DNA of 19,898 nt from an uncultured Oscillospiraceae bacterium. GTDB taxonomy: Bacteria > Bacillota > Clostridia > Oscillospirales > Oscillospiraceae. Of the stretch, positions 1 to 6,841 are shown in pieces. The notes below the pieces were generated by a model. That model saw only the letters and a list, made by a program, of their open reading frames with translations, was not told the DNA's origin and made no database searches. The DNA is taken from the NCBI GenBank assembly GCA_910588455.1, contig CAJUPG010000034.1, positions 1 to 19,898 on the forward strand, in the 5' to 3' direction. The translations under genes were made by a program, and so were the position numbers. The stretch's first letter is position 1, and each line of letters starts with the position of its first letter.

Positions 1-528
1 CCGCAGGGAGTCGTCGGTGTCGTAGATGGTGAAGGAGGAGGAGAAGCCCAGCTTGCCGATGTCCCGGCGCAGAATGCGCACGCAGGCGGAGTGGAAGGTG
101 GAGGCCCACACGTTGTTGGCCATGGGCCCCAGCCGCTGCGCCAACCGCTCCTTCAGCTCTCCGGCGGCCTTGTTGGTGAAGGTGATGGCCAGAATGGTCC
201 AGGGGGCGGCGGGCTCCAGACGGCACAGGTGCTGGATGGGCTGCACATCCCCCCCGTTGGCGGCGTAGTCCTCCAGGGCGGCCAGATCCTCCGGCGTCAC
301 CCACTCGGGGACCTCCGGGCTGTCGGAGCCCCGGCCGTATTGGATCAGATTTGCAATCCGGTGAATGAGTACGGTGGTTTTGCCGCTGCCCGCTCCGGCC
401 AGCAGCAGCAGGGGGCCCTCTGTGGCCAGCACGGCCTTCTGCTGCTCGGGGTTCAGGTGGGAGAATTCCCGGGCGATGGCCCGGCGGCGGGCGGCGCAGA
501 AACGCAGTTCTTGTTCCTGATTCAGCAT
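1..528 (-). CDS. UvrD/PcrA-like superfamily 1 DNA helicase, N-terminal part (gene continues beyond the left edge)
   Basis: The minus frame is open from an ATG at 528 to the window edge (176 codons). Near the N-terminus is the Q-motif (LNPEQQKAV, about residues 25-33), then the Walker A loop AGAGSGKTT (about 44-52, Lys50), and after an acidic insert the motif Ia-like TFTNKAAGELKER and the segment VWASTFHSACVRILR. This order and wording is that of UvrD/PcrA 3'-5' helicases, ATP-driven translocases that unwind DNA in repair and clear protein roadblocks. The start at 528 has an AAAAGGA ribosome site 11 nt upstream; an in-frame ATG at 540 would sit on that site, so it is less likely. The gene follows the sigma-54 activator by 40 nt on the same strand with no clear terminator between them. 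PcrA, UvrD and other SF1A members cannot be separated without the C-terminus. Confidence 0.9.
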   Translation of the reverse strand, partial: MLNQEQELRFCAARRRAIAREFSHLNPEQQKAVLATEGPLLLLAGAGSGKTTVLIHRIANLIQYGRGSDSPEVPEWVTPEDLAALEDYAANGGDVQPIQHLCRLEPAAPWTILAITFTNKAAGELKERLAQRLGPMANNVWASTFHSACVRILRRDIGKLGFSSSFTIYDTDDSLR

Positions 529-568
529 TGGTTGTATCATCCTTTTCAATCGAAAGTATCCGGCTGTC

Positions 569-2014
569 TTATGGCGCTGGGTCTGAGCCGCTCTTGGCGG
601 TTGGAATAAATATTCCGTGTTTTTTGATCTTGTGGTAGAGGGTGGTGCGGTTCAGATCCAGGGATTCGGCGGTTTTGCGAATATTATACTGGCAGGCCCG
701 CAGGCGGTCGGTCAGAATGGAGCGTTCAAAGCTGTCCATCTGGTCCTGAAGGCTGATTTTGGGACTGCCGGACTCGACCGGCTCCGGCGGCGGGGAGTCC
801 GGTTCATCGAACACCATCGCCCGGATCATGGAATCCTGGTGAAACACATACATCCGCTCCACCATATTTTTCAGCTCCCGCACGTTTCCGGGCCAGTCGT
901 AAACCTCCATTTCGTTCATGGCGCTGGAGGAGAAAAAGACCCGCGTCCCATATTTTTCGTTCAAATCCTGCAAAAAGTGGGTGGCAATCGTAATGATGTC
1001 CTCCTGCCGGCTGCGCAGGGGCGGAACGCTGATGGTCAGCACGTTCAGGCGGTAGTACAGGTCTGAGCGGAAGGTCTGCTTGCGCACACATTTATAAAGG
1101 TCCTTGTTTGTGGCGGCAATAATGCGCACATTTAATTTTTTTACCGCTCCTCCGCCCAGGCGCTTGATTTCTCCCTCCTGCAAAACCCGCAGCAGCTTGG
1201 CCTGCATGAAAAAGGGCATATCCGCAATTTCATCCAGGAACAGGGTGCCGCCGTCGGCCCGCTCGAATTCGCCCATTTTGCCCCCCTTGCGGGCCCCGGT
1301 GAAGGCCCCCTCCTCATAGCCGAACAGCTCGGATTCAAACAGTTCGGAGGGGATGGCAGAGCAGTTCAGGGCCACGAAGGGGCCGTCGCTGCGGGCGCTG
1401 TAGTGGTGAATGGCCCGGGCGAACAGCTCCTTCCCAGTTCCGGACTCGCCGGTAATCATTACGTTGGAGCTGGTCTGCGCCGCCCGCAGCATCTTGTCTT
1501 TGGCCTGCAAAATTTCCTGGCTGCTGCCGATAATATTGTCCTGTCCGTCCAGATCCACCGCATGGGAGCCGGCAGTTTCCTTGTCCAGCTGATATTTCTG
1601 TCTGGTGTCAAAGACCGACTCGCACAGCCGCAGCAGCTCCGGGTGGGCCGTGACAATGGCAAAGGCCCCCAGCATATTGCCCTCGTCGTCCAGCACGTTA
1701 GCACAGGTGCGCACGGCGATTTCCTTGCGGCCGCAGTCCAGGGAGTATTCCGGCCCGGTGATGAACATATCCCGGTTCAGCTGGGCGGGCTCGCCCCGCC
1801 GCATGAGCTCCGGCAGAACGGAGGTGATAAAAATTTCTTCAATAGGCCGCCCGATTATTTTGTCATGGGGCAGCACGGAGGACAGAAGCAGAGAACGGTA
1901 ATAGTTTTCGTTGATGGCAGCCACCCGTCCGTCCTTGTCCAGCAGCAAAAACTGATCGTCCGTAACCTCCATAAACCGCTTAAATGCGTAGAGCATCAAT
2001 TTTTCGTGGTCCAT
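569..2014 (-). CDS. PAS-domain sigma-54-dependent transcriptional activator (Fis-type HTH)
   Basis: A 481-aa enhancer-binding protein that would open promoters held by RNA polymerase-sigma-54. Residues about 10-125 form a PAS-like sensory domain (FLLLDKDGRVAAIN near the start; LGAFAIVTAHPE at its end), so the signal is probably a small ligand or redox state sensed in the cytoplasm, not phosphorylation. The AAA+ domain has Walker A GESGTGKE (189-196), the sigma-54 contact loop GAFTGA (236-241), Walker B LFLDEIADM (about 258-266) and the arginine-finger region FRSDLYYRLNV. A Fis-type helix-turn-helix lies near the C-terminus (NIRKTAESLDLNRTTLYHKI). ATG 2014 is preferred: GGAGG lies 11 nt upstream, whereas the alternative GTG at 2026 overlaps that site. 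The gene is divergent from the TRAP-amidohydrolase operon, which has a sigma-54 promoter and is the likely target. Signal unknown. Confidence 0.93.
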   Translation of the reverse strand: MDHEKLMLYAFKRFMEVTDDQFLLLDKDGRVAAINENYYRSLLLSSVLPHDKIIGRPIEEIFITSVLPELMRRGEPAQLNRDMFITGPEYSLDCGRKEIAVRTCANVLDDEGNMLGAFAIVTAHPELLRLCESVFDTRQKYQLDKETAGSHAVDLDGQDNIIGSSQEILQAKDKMLRAAQTSSNVMITGESGTGKELFARAIHHYSARSDGPFVALNCSAIPSELFESELFGYEEGAFTGARKGGKMGEFERADGGTLFLDEIADMPFFMQAKLLRVLQEGEIKRLGGGAVKKLNVRIIAATNKDLYKCVRKQTFRSDLYYRLNVLTISVPPLRSRQEDIITIATHFLQDLNEKYGTRVFFSSSAMNEMEVYDWPGNVRELKNMVERMYVFHQDSMIRAMVFDEPDSPPPEPVESGSPKISLQDQMDSFERSILTDRLRACQYNIRKTAESLDLNRTTLYHKIKKHGIFIPTAKSGSDPAP

Positions 2015-2046
2015 TCCTGTCCGCACCTCCCAGGTTCATTTCCCCG

Positions 2047-2075
2047 AGTATAGCAAAATCTGTTGAAAAAATCAA
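2047..2075 (-). promoter_or_regulatory. Sigma-70-type promoter of the sigma-54 activator gene
   Basis: On the minus strand there is TTGATT (2070-2075), a 17-nt spacer and TATACT (2047-2052) preceded by TGC, an extended -10. Transcription would start near 2040, giving a short leader before the ATG at 2014. The spacer and -35 lie inside the inverted repeat at 2061-2077, a layout expected for autoregulation. Confidence 0.65.
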
Positions 2076-2118
2076 CATGTAGTTTTTTTGAACAAAATAT
2101 TTGTCGATTTTTTGAACA
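2061..2118. promoter_or_regulatory. Candidate activator-binding sites: inverted repeat plus two direct half-sites
   Basis: TGTTGA-N5-TCAACA at 2061-2077 is a perfect 6-bp inverted repeat. TTTTTTGAACA occurs at 2084-2094 and again at 2108-2118, 24 bp apart. The sequence TGTTGAAAAAA at 2061-2071 is the same element inverted with one mismatch. The cluster is about 150-210 bp upstream of the sigma-54 promoter, a usual distance for enhancer-binding proteins, and overlaps the promoter of the activator gene. Assignment to the activator is inference from position. Confidence 0.45.
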
Positions 2119-2161
2119 GCTGCATGGAGTGTGTTCTTCGGAGAAGGAAAATTTTTTTTAG

Positions 2162-2185
2162 TTTCAAGTGAAAATTCATTTGAAA
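2162..2185. promoter_or_regulatory. 24-bp near-palindrome upstream of the sigma-54 promoter
   Basis: TTTCAAGTGAAA followed by ATTCATTTGAAA: ten of twelve positions pair across the centre. It lies about 97 bp upstream of the GG element of the sigma-54 promoter and could be the enhancer site, or the site of another regulator. It differs from the TTGAACA half-sites at 2061-2118, so the two should be kept apart. Confidence 0.4.
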
Positions 2186-2268
2186 TCAGGGAGAAAGCTG
2201 GCTTATTATTGTATTTTTTTGCAAATTGGACTGTGTATGGGCTGGAATATATTCCCTCTGCGGAAAAA

Positions 2269-2285
2269 CCGGCATCGGATTTGCT
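2269..2285 (+). promoter_or_regulatory. Sigma-54 (-24/-12) promoter of the TRAP-amidohydrolase operon
   Basis: The sequence CCGGCATCGGATTTGCT has the GG (2271-2272), ten-base spacing and GC (2283-2284) that define sigma-54 promoters. It also matches the flanks GGCAY and TTGCW; only the T before GG is missing from the consensus. Transcription would start near 2296, about 83 nt before the dctP start. A sigma-54 activator is encoded just upstream, which raises confidence well above a chance motif hit. Confidence 0.72.
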
Positions 2286-2378
2286 CCATATTAGGGGTGT
2301 GGTTTCTTCTTCCGGTCCCGGCCGCCCGGGGCCGCAAGGAAACAGTCAGAAAACGACGTATTTAAGGAGGAAAAGAAC

Positions 2379-3440
2379 ATGAAAAAGTACCTGGCCCTGT
2401 TTCTGTCCGGATGTCTGACGGCATCCCTGCTGGCCGGCTGCGGCGGCCAATCCACACAACCCCCTCCAGGCAGCACCCCCTCCCAGCCGGACACAAGCGC
2501 GGCATCCGGAGACGGCACCGTCTACGTGGTCCGTGTGGGCGATACCGTCCAGGATGATTCCATCTATGCCACCGTGTTTTACGACGTGTTCATCCCCTAT
2601 GTGGAGGAGCACGGCCAGGGCCGTATTGTGATTGAGCGCTATGGCAACTCCGTGCTGGGCTCCGACCAGCAGCTGGCCGAATCCATCCAGATCGGCACAC
2701 TGGAAGCCGCCATGATCCCCATGTCCTGCATGGGCAACTTTGACCCGGACTTTATGGCCCTGGACCTTCCCTTTCTCTATGAGGATGCGGAGACCGCCTA
2801 CGCGGCCCTGGACGGGGCGTGGGGGAAAATTTTTGACGATAAGATGGAGGCGCTGGGCATCAAGCGGCTGGGCTGGGAGGAGAACGGCTTCCGCAATTTC
2901 TCCTCCAATACGCCCATTACCTGCGTGGCGGACATGAGCGGCTTGAAAATGCGGGTGATGGAATCCACCATCTATGTGGAGACCATGAAGTGCCTGGGCG
3001 CCAGCCCCACGCCCATGGCCTTTTCCGAGCTCTACACCGCCCTGCAAAACGGCACGGTGGCCGGCCAGGACAACGGCCCGGTGCTGACCTATACCTCAAA
3101 GTTCTTTGAAGTGCAGGACTACTACACCGTTTCCGAATACTGCTACGCCGCCTCCATGTTTGCGGTCTCCAAGGAGTGGTTTGACGGTCTGCCCGCCGAT
3201 GTGCAGCAGGTGCTGACTGAGGCCGCGGTTCTCTTCCAGGACGCGGAGCGCAAGGCGCTTCGGGAGGAGACGGAGGCCTATATCAGTCTGCTGGAGGAAA
3301 ACGGCATGGAAATTATCCGGCTTACCCCGGAGCAGAAGGCTGAATTCCAAACGGCCTGCGTTCCCGTCTACGATATTATGAAGGCCTACGTGGACCCGGA
3401 GATTATTGAGGCGGCCAAAACCATCAACGATACCTATTGA
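2379..3440 (+). CDS. dctP: TRAP transporter solute-binding lipoprotein (DctP family)
   Basis: A 353-aa extracytoplasmic binding protein that captures the substrate and hands it to the DctQM permease. It has a lipoprotein signal: Lys2-Lys3, a hydrophobic core and the lipobox LLAGC with Cys21 as the lipidation site, followed by a Ser/Pro/Gln-rich linker to about residue 45. The family signature is clear: GLKMRVMES with Arg192, the arginine that clamps a substrate carboxylate in most DctP proteins, then LGASPTPMAFSELYTALQNGTVAGQDN and SKFFEVQDYYT. The ribosome site AAGGAGG lies 8 nt before the ATG. It is the first gene of a five-gene operon behind a sigma-54 promoter. The substrate is probably a small organic acid or an N-substituted one, judging by the downstream amidohydrolases; that is inference. 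Confidence 0.95.
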   Translation: MKKYLALFLSGCLTASLLAGCGGQSTQPPPGSTPSQPDTSAASGDGTVYVVRVGDTVQDDSIYATVFYDVFIPYVEEHGQGRIVIERYGNSVLGSDQQLAESIQIGTLEAAMIPMSCMGNFDPDFMALDLPFLYEDAETAYAALDGAWGKIFDDKMEALGIKRLGWEENGFRNFSSNTPITCVADMSGLKMRVMESTIYVETMKCLGASPTPMAFSELYTALQNGTVAGQDNGPVLTYTSKFFEVQDYYTVSEYCYAASMFAVSKEWFDGLPADVQQVLTEAAVLFQDAERKALREETEAYISLLEENGMEIIRLTPEQKAEFQTACVPVYDIMKAYVDPEIIEAAKTINDTY

Positions 3441-3450
3441 TGACTGCGCC

Positions 3451-3483
3451 CGGGAGGACGGCAGCATTTCCGCCGTCCTCCCG
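3451..3483 (+). terminator. Intercistronic stem-loop between dctP and dctQ (no T-tract)
   Basis: CGGGAGGACGGC (3451-3462) pairs perfectly with GCCGTCCTCCCG (3472-3483) around a 9-nt loop. No T-run follows. It lies 10 nt after the dctP stop and 19 nt before the dctQ ribosome site. It probably protects the dctP mRNA 3' end or partly stops transcription, so that binding protein exceeds permease. The structure is seen; the function is inferred. Confidence 0.6.
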
Positions 3484-3517
3484 CCGGTCAAATCACAGCG
3501 GAAAAGGAGGTCTATCC

Positions 3518-3997
3518 GTGGCTAGAAAGTATCTCGGTGCGTGTGAGAAATGGTTTCTCATTCTCACCCTTGCGTTTTCATCCTGCCTGATTATGCTCCA
3601 GATTATCATGCGAGCCTGCAACCATGGCCTGGCCTGGTCGGAGGAGCTGGCCCGCTTCCTGTTCATCTGGCAGGTCTGGATCGGCATTGCCTACGCCACC
3701 AGCCGGTGGAATCATCTGCGCATTACCTTCCTCCGGGACCTGACCCATGGCCGGGTGAAGGAGGTATGGGAGCTGTTTGTTATTGTCTGGTGGTTTATTT
3801 TCGGTGCGTTTTTGGTCTGCAAGGGCTTTGAATTTACCCTGATGACCGCTGCCCGGGGGCAGAGGTCCACCGCTTTGCGGATTCCCATGGCCTATGTCTA
3901 CGCGGGAATTCCAGTGGGCTGTACGCTGATGAACATTCATCTGCTTGAGGTTTTCATTGAAAAGCTCCGGCACTTGGGGAGGGAGGATGCGGTATGA
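3518..3997 (+). CDS. dctQ: TRAP transporter small membrane subunit (DctQ family)
   Basis: A 159-aa four-helix membrane protein that joins the large subunit and the binding protein in TRAP uptake driven by an ion gradient. Hydrophobic segments are seen near residues 12-33, 45-60, 85-107 and 122-145. The family motif WSEELARFLFIWQVWIGIAYATS is between the first two helices, with R-WNHLRI after it. Start: GTG at 3518 with AAAAGGAGG 7 nt upstream. The frame is open further back to 3437, but that stretch crosses the dctP stop and the stem-loop and is not protein-like. The last four bases (ATGA, 3994-3997) overlap the dctM start, so the two subunits are probably translationally coupled. Confidence 0.92.
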   Translation: MARKYLGACEKWFLILTLAFSSCLIMLQIIMRACNHGLAWSEELARFLFIWQVWIGIAYATSRWNHLRITFLRDLTHGRVKEVWELFVIVWWFIFGAFLVCKGFEFTLMTAARGQRSTALRIPMAYVYAGIPVGCTLMNIHLLEVFIEKLRHLGREDAV

Positions 3998-5274
3998 GCA
4001 ACGTTGCCTTTGTATTTATAATCATGTTTGCGGGCCTGCTGTTCAGCGTACCGATCGGCATTTCTCTGGGCACGGCCACCGTATTGGCCATCCTCTGTTA
4101 CAGCACTACGCCCTCCTATATCGTGATCCAGAACATTTTCGGCGGCCTGAATTCCTTTTCCCTGTTGGCGATTCCCTTCTTTATGATTGCCGGAAGCCTG
4201 ATGGGACTGGGAGGAATTTCCAAGCGGATTGTCAAATTTGCCGATGCGCTGGTGGGCTGGATCACGGGCGGCCTGGGGATGGTGGTGGTTCTGGCGTCCA
4301 TGATTTTTGCCGCCATTTCCGGCTCCGCCCCCGCCACCGTGTCCTCCATTGGCTCCATGCTGCTGCCCCAGATGGAGGAAAAGAACTACGATAAAGATTT
4401 TTCCACCGCGCTGGTGGCCTCAGCAGGCACCATCGGTGTGATTATCCCGCCGTCCATCCCCTTTGTGATGTACTGCATTGTGGCCTCTCAGTCTGTGGGG
4501 ACCATCTTTATTGCCGGCATTATTCCCGGCCTTCTGATCGGTCTGGCCCTGATGACCGTGTGCTATTTTATATCCAAAAAGCACGGCTATGTGGCTTCCT
4601 ACACCAAAAAGGACCGCCCCAAATTCTGGCCGGTCTTTCGGGAATGTATTTGGGCCATCCTCTCTCCTGTCATTATTCTGGGCAGCATCTACTCCGGGCT
4701 GTGCACCCCGACGGAGGCGGCGGTAATCTCTATTTTCTACTCCGCAGTAGTGGGAATTTTTATCTATCGAGAAACGACCTTTAAGATTATTATCGAGTCT
4801 CTGCGTTCCGCCGGGGAGCTGAATGGGCAGGGCAACCTGGCCGTGGGGCTGTCAATGGCCTTTGCGACTTACCTGACCACGGCGGGAATTCCCAAGAAAA
4901 TCGGCGCCTGGATCACCGGAGCCATCCACAGTGATGTCCTGATCCTTCTGGCGATTTTAGGGATTCTGCTCCTTGTGGGCTGTTTTGTGGACAATATCTC
5001 CTCCTGCCTGGTGCTTACGCCCATTTTCCTGCCCATTGTCACCTCCATCGGGATGGACCCCATCCACTTCGGTGTGGTTATGACAGTGGCCCTGGCCATC
5101 GGCTTCTGTACGCCTCCCTTTGGCTCCAATCTGTTCATCGCCGCCGCCATCAGCGGGCTGCCCATTGAGTCCATTGTCAGGCGGATTTGGCCCATGATTA
5201 TTGCCATGGCGGTCTGTCTGCTGCTCATTACCTTTATCCCGCAATTGTCCCTGTTCCTGGTAAGCCTGATGTAA
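3994..5274 (+). CDS. dctM: TRAP transporter large permease subunit (DctM family)
   Basis: A 426-aa, about 12-helix protein of normal family length that forms the transport channel of the TRAP system. Family hallmarks: the N-terminal GLLFSVPIGISLGTAT, the loop AISGSAPATVSSIGSMLLPQME, IIPPSIPFVMYCIVASQSVGTIFIAGIIPG, TPTEAAVISIFYS in the middle, and the C-terminal half with GCFVDNISSCLVLTPIFLPIV and TPPFGSNLFIAAAISG. Its start overlaps dctQ by four bases and its stop is 13 nt before the next start (5288), so the amidohydrolases are in the same transcript. Substrate specificity of TRAP systems lies mainly in the DctP subunit and cannot be read here. Confidence 0.95.
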   Translation: MSNVAFVFIIMFAGLLFSVPIGISLGTATVLAILCYSTTPSYIVIQNIFGGLNSFSLLAIPFFMIAGSLMGLGGISKRIVKFADALVGWITGGLGMVVVLASMIFAAISGSAPATVSSIGSMLLPQMEEKNYDKDFSTALVASAGTIGVIIPPSIPFVMYCIVASQSVGTIFIAGIIPGLLIGLALMTVCYFISKKHGYVASYTKKDRPKFWPVFRECIWAILSPVIILGSIYSGLCTPTEAAVISIFYSAVVGIFIYRETTFKIIIESLRSAGELNGQGNLAVGLSMAFATYLTTAGIPKKIGAWITGAIHSDVLILLAILGILLLVGCFVDNISSCLVLTPIFLPIVTSIGMDPIHFGVVMTVALAIGFCTPPFGSNLFIAAAISGLPIESIVRRIWPMIIAMAVCLLLITFIPQLSLFLVSLM

Positions 5275-5287
5275 AAGGGGAGCAAGT

Positions 5288-6829
5288 ATGTTTGATTTTG
5301 TACTGAAAAATGCGGAAATCATTACCCTGGACCCGGCGCTGCCCCGCTGCCGCTGGCTGGCGGGAAAAGATGGAAAAATTGCGGCACTGGGCAGCCGGGA
5401 CGATTTTGCCGGAGAGGCGAAGCTGTGCATGGATCTGAAGGGGGCGGCGGTGATCCCTGGCCTGGGGGACTGCCATGTCCACGGGATGTCGGTGGGCCGC
5501 AATCTGCTGGCGGTGGATTTGCAGGGCCTGACCTCCCTGGACGAGGTGCTGCACCGGCTGGAGGCCCGGGCCAAAATCACGCCCCCCGGAAAGCTGGTCC
5601 ATGGGTACGGCCTGAAGCATGAGGCCCTGCGGGAAAAACGGATGCCCACCCGGAAGGAGCTGGACGCGGTATGTCCCAACCATCCCTGTCTTGTATTCCA
5701 CACCTCCTGTCACGGTATGGCCGTTAACTCCATTACGCTGAAGCAAAGCGGACTTCTGGAGCAGCCGGATTTGATGGCCGGCTGTACAGAGGAGCTGGAG
5801 AATGGCCTTATTTTCCAGGACCAGGCCAATTTTACGGTCCAGCGGGCGGTCTTTGGACAGACCGATGGGGAAACGCTGAAGGAATTTTTTCTTCAGTTTG
5901 CCGCCCACGCGGCCTCCAGGGGCTGCACCACGGTCCACTCCCTGGACGGCGGCTATACGGAGGGCGCATTTCTCACCGGCGAGCTACTCCAGGAGTCGGC
6001 CCGGGACGCCTGCATTCACGCGCTGAATATGTGGCAGGTCTGGGATGTGGCGCAGGCAAAGCGAGCGGGCCTGCCCCGGGTGGGGGGCTGTATGTGTCTG
6101 GACGGCGCCCGGGCTCTGTTTACGGCGGCCTACTCCCGGCCCTTCCGAAACCGGCCGGATACCCGGGGACTTCTGTACGAGTCGGACCTGAAAATCTACA
6201 ATTACGTCTACGAGGCCCATAAAAACAATATGCAGGTTGGCCTCCACGCCATGGGAGACCGGGCCATTGACCAGATCATTTATATTATCGACAGCGTTAC
6301 CAAGCAGCTGGGGGACCGGGGGCTGCGCCACCGGATTGAGCACTTTTCCTATCCTGCGCCGGACCATATTGAAATGGCGGCGGAGCTGCAGCTGGCCCTT
6401 CCCATGCAGCCCATCTGGTGCGACATCTGGGACAATCCAGAAAACAGCGTCTTTGCGCCAATGCTGGGAGAGGAGGCGGCGGAGAATAATGAGCCGTTTG
6501 CCAAGCTGGTCAAGGCGGGCTGTATGGTTGGCAGCGGGTCGGACAGCCCCGTTACGCCCATCGACCCGATCAAGGCCCTTCATATTCTGGTGAACAACCC
6601 CCGGCCCGCCCGGCGGGTCAGCGTTACGGAGGCGCTGAAAATCTGCACCTCCAATATTGCGTGGATTGGACATGAGGAGCAGGAGCGGGGGACCTTGGAG
6701 GCGGGCAAATACGCGGACCTGGTGGTGCTGGACCGCAGCCCCTACAGCCGCCCGGAGGAAATTGACCGGAGCCAGATTCTGCTCACGATGTCGGAGGGCA
6801 AGGTTGTCTATCATAAATTGGAAGAATAG
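5288..6829 (+). CDS. YtcJ-like amidohydrolase (Amidohydro_3 family)
   Basis: A 513-aa metal-dependent hydrolase of the amidohydrolase superfamily, of the length usual for YtcJ-type enzymes. It starts with the small beta-domain (FDFVLKNAEIITLD), then strand 1 VIPGLGDCHVHG with metal ligands His63 and His65. The later family motifs are GLHAMGDRAID (His320), HRIEHF (His348, His352) and GSDSPV (Asp419, the catalytic aspartate). The C-terminal segment ERGTLEAGKYADLVVLD closes the beta-domain. No signal peptide is seen, so it acts in the cytoplasm. The ribosome site AAGGGGAGC precedes ATG 5288. Members hydrolyse amide or related C-N bonds of small molecules; the substrate is unknown. Co-transcription with a TRAP importer suggests it works on the imported compound or its product. 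Confidence 0.9.
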   Translation: MFDFVLKNAEIITLDPALPRCRWLAGKDGKIAALGSRDDFAGEAKLCMDLKGAAVIPGLGDCHVHGMSVGRNLLAVDLQGLTSLDEVLHRLEARAKITPPGKLVHGYGLKHEALREKRMPTRKELDAVCPNHPCLVFHTSCHGMAVNSITLKQSGLLEQPDLMAGCTEELENGLIFQDQANFTVQRAVFGQTDGETLKEFFLQFAAHAASRGCTTVHSLDGGYTEGAFLTGELLQESARDACIHALNMWQVWDVAQAKRAGLPRVGGCMCLDGARALFTAAYSRPFRNRPDTRGLLYESDLKIYNYVYEAHKNNMQVGLHAMGDRAIDQIIYIIDSVTKQLGDRGLRHRIEHFSYPAPDHIEMAAELQLALPMQPIWCDIWDNPENSVFAPMLGEEAAENNEPFAKLVKAGCMVGSGSDSPVTPIDPIKALHILVNNPRPARRVSVTEALKICTSNIAWIGHEEQERGTLEAGKYADLVVLDRSPYSRPEEIDRSQILLTMSEGKVVYHKLEE

Positions 6830-6841
6830 GAGCCCATACAT

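Noticed and set aside
2131..2382. Plus-strand ORF of 83 codons in the control region before dctP
   Set aside because: It runs through the sigma-54 promoter and the dctP ribosome site and has no good ribosome site of its own.
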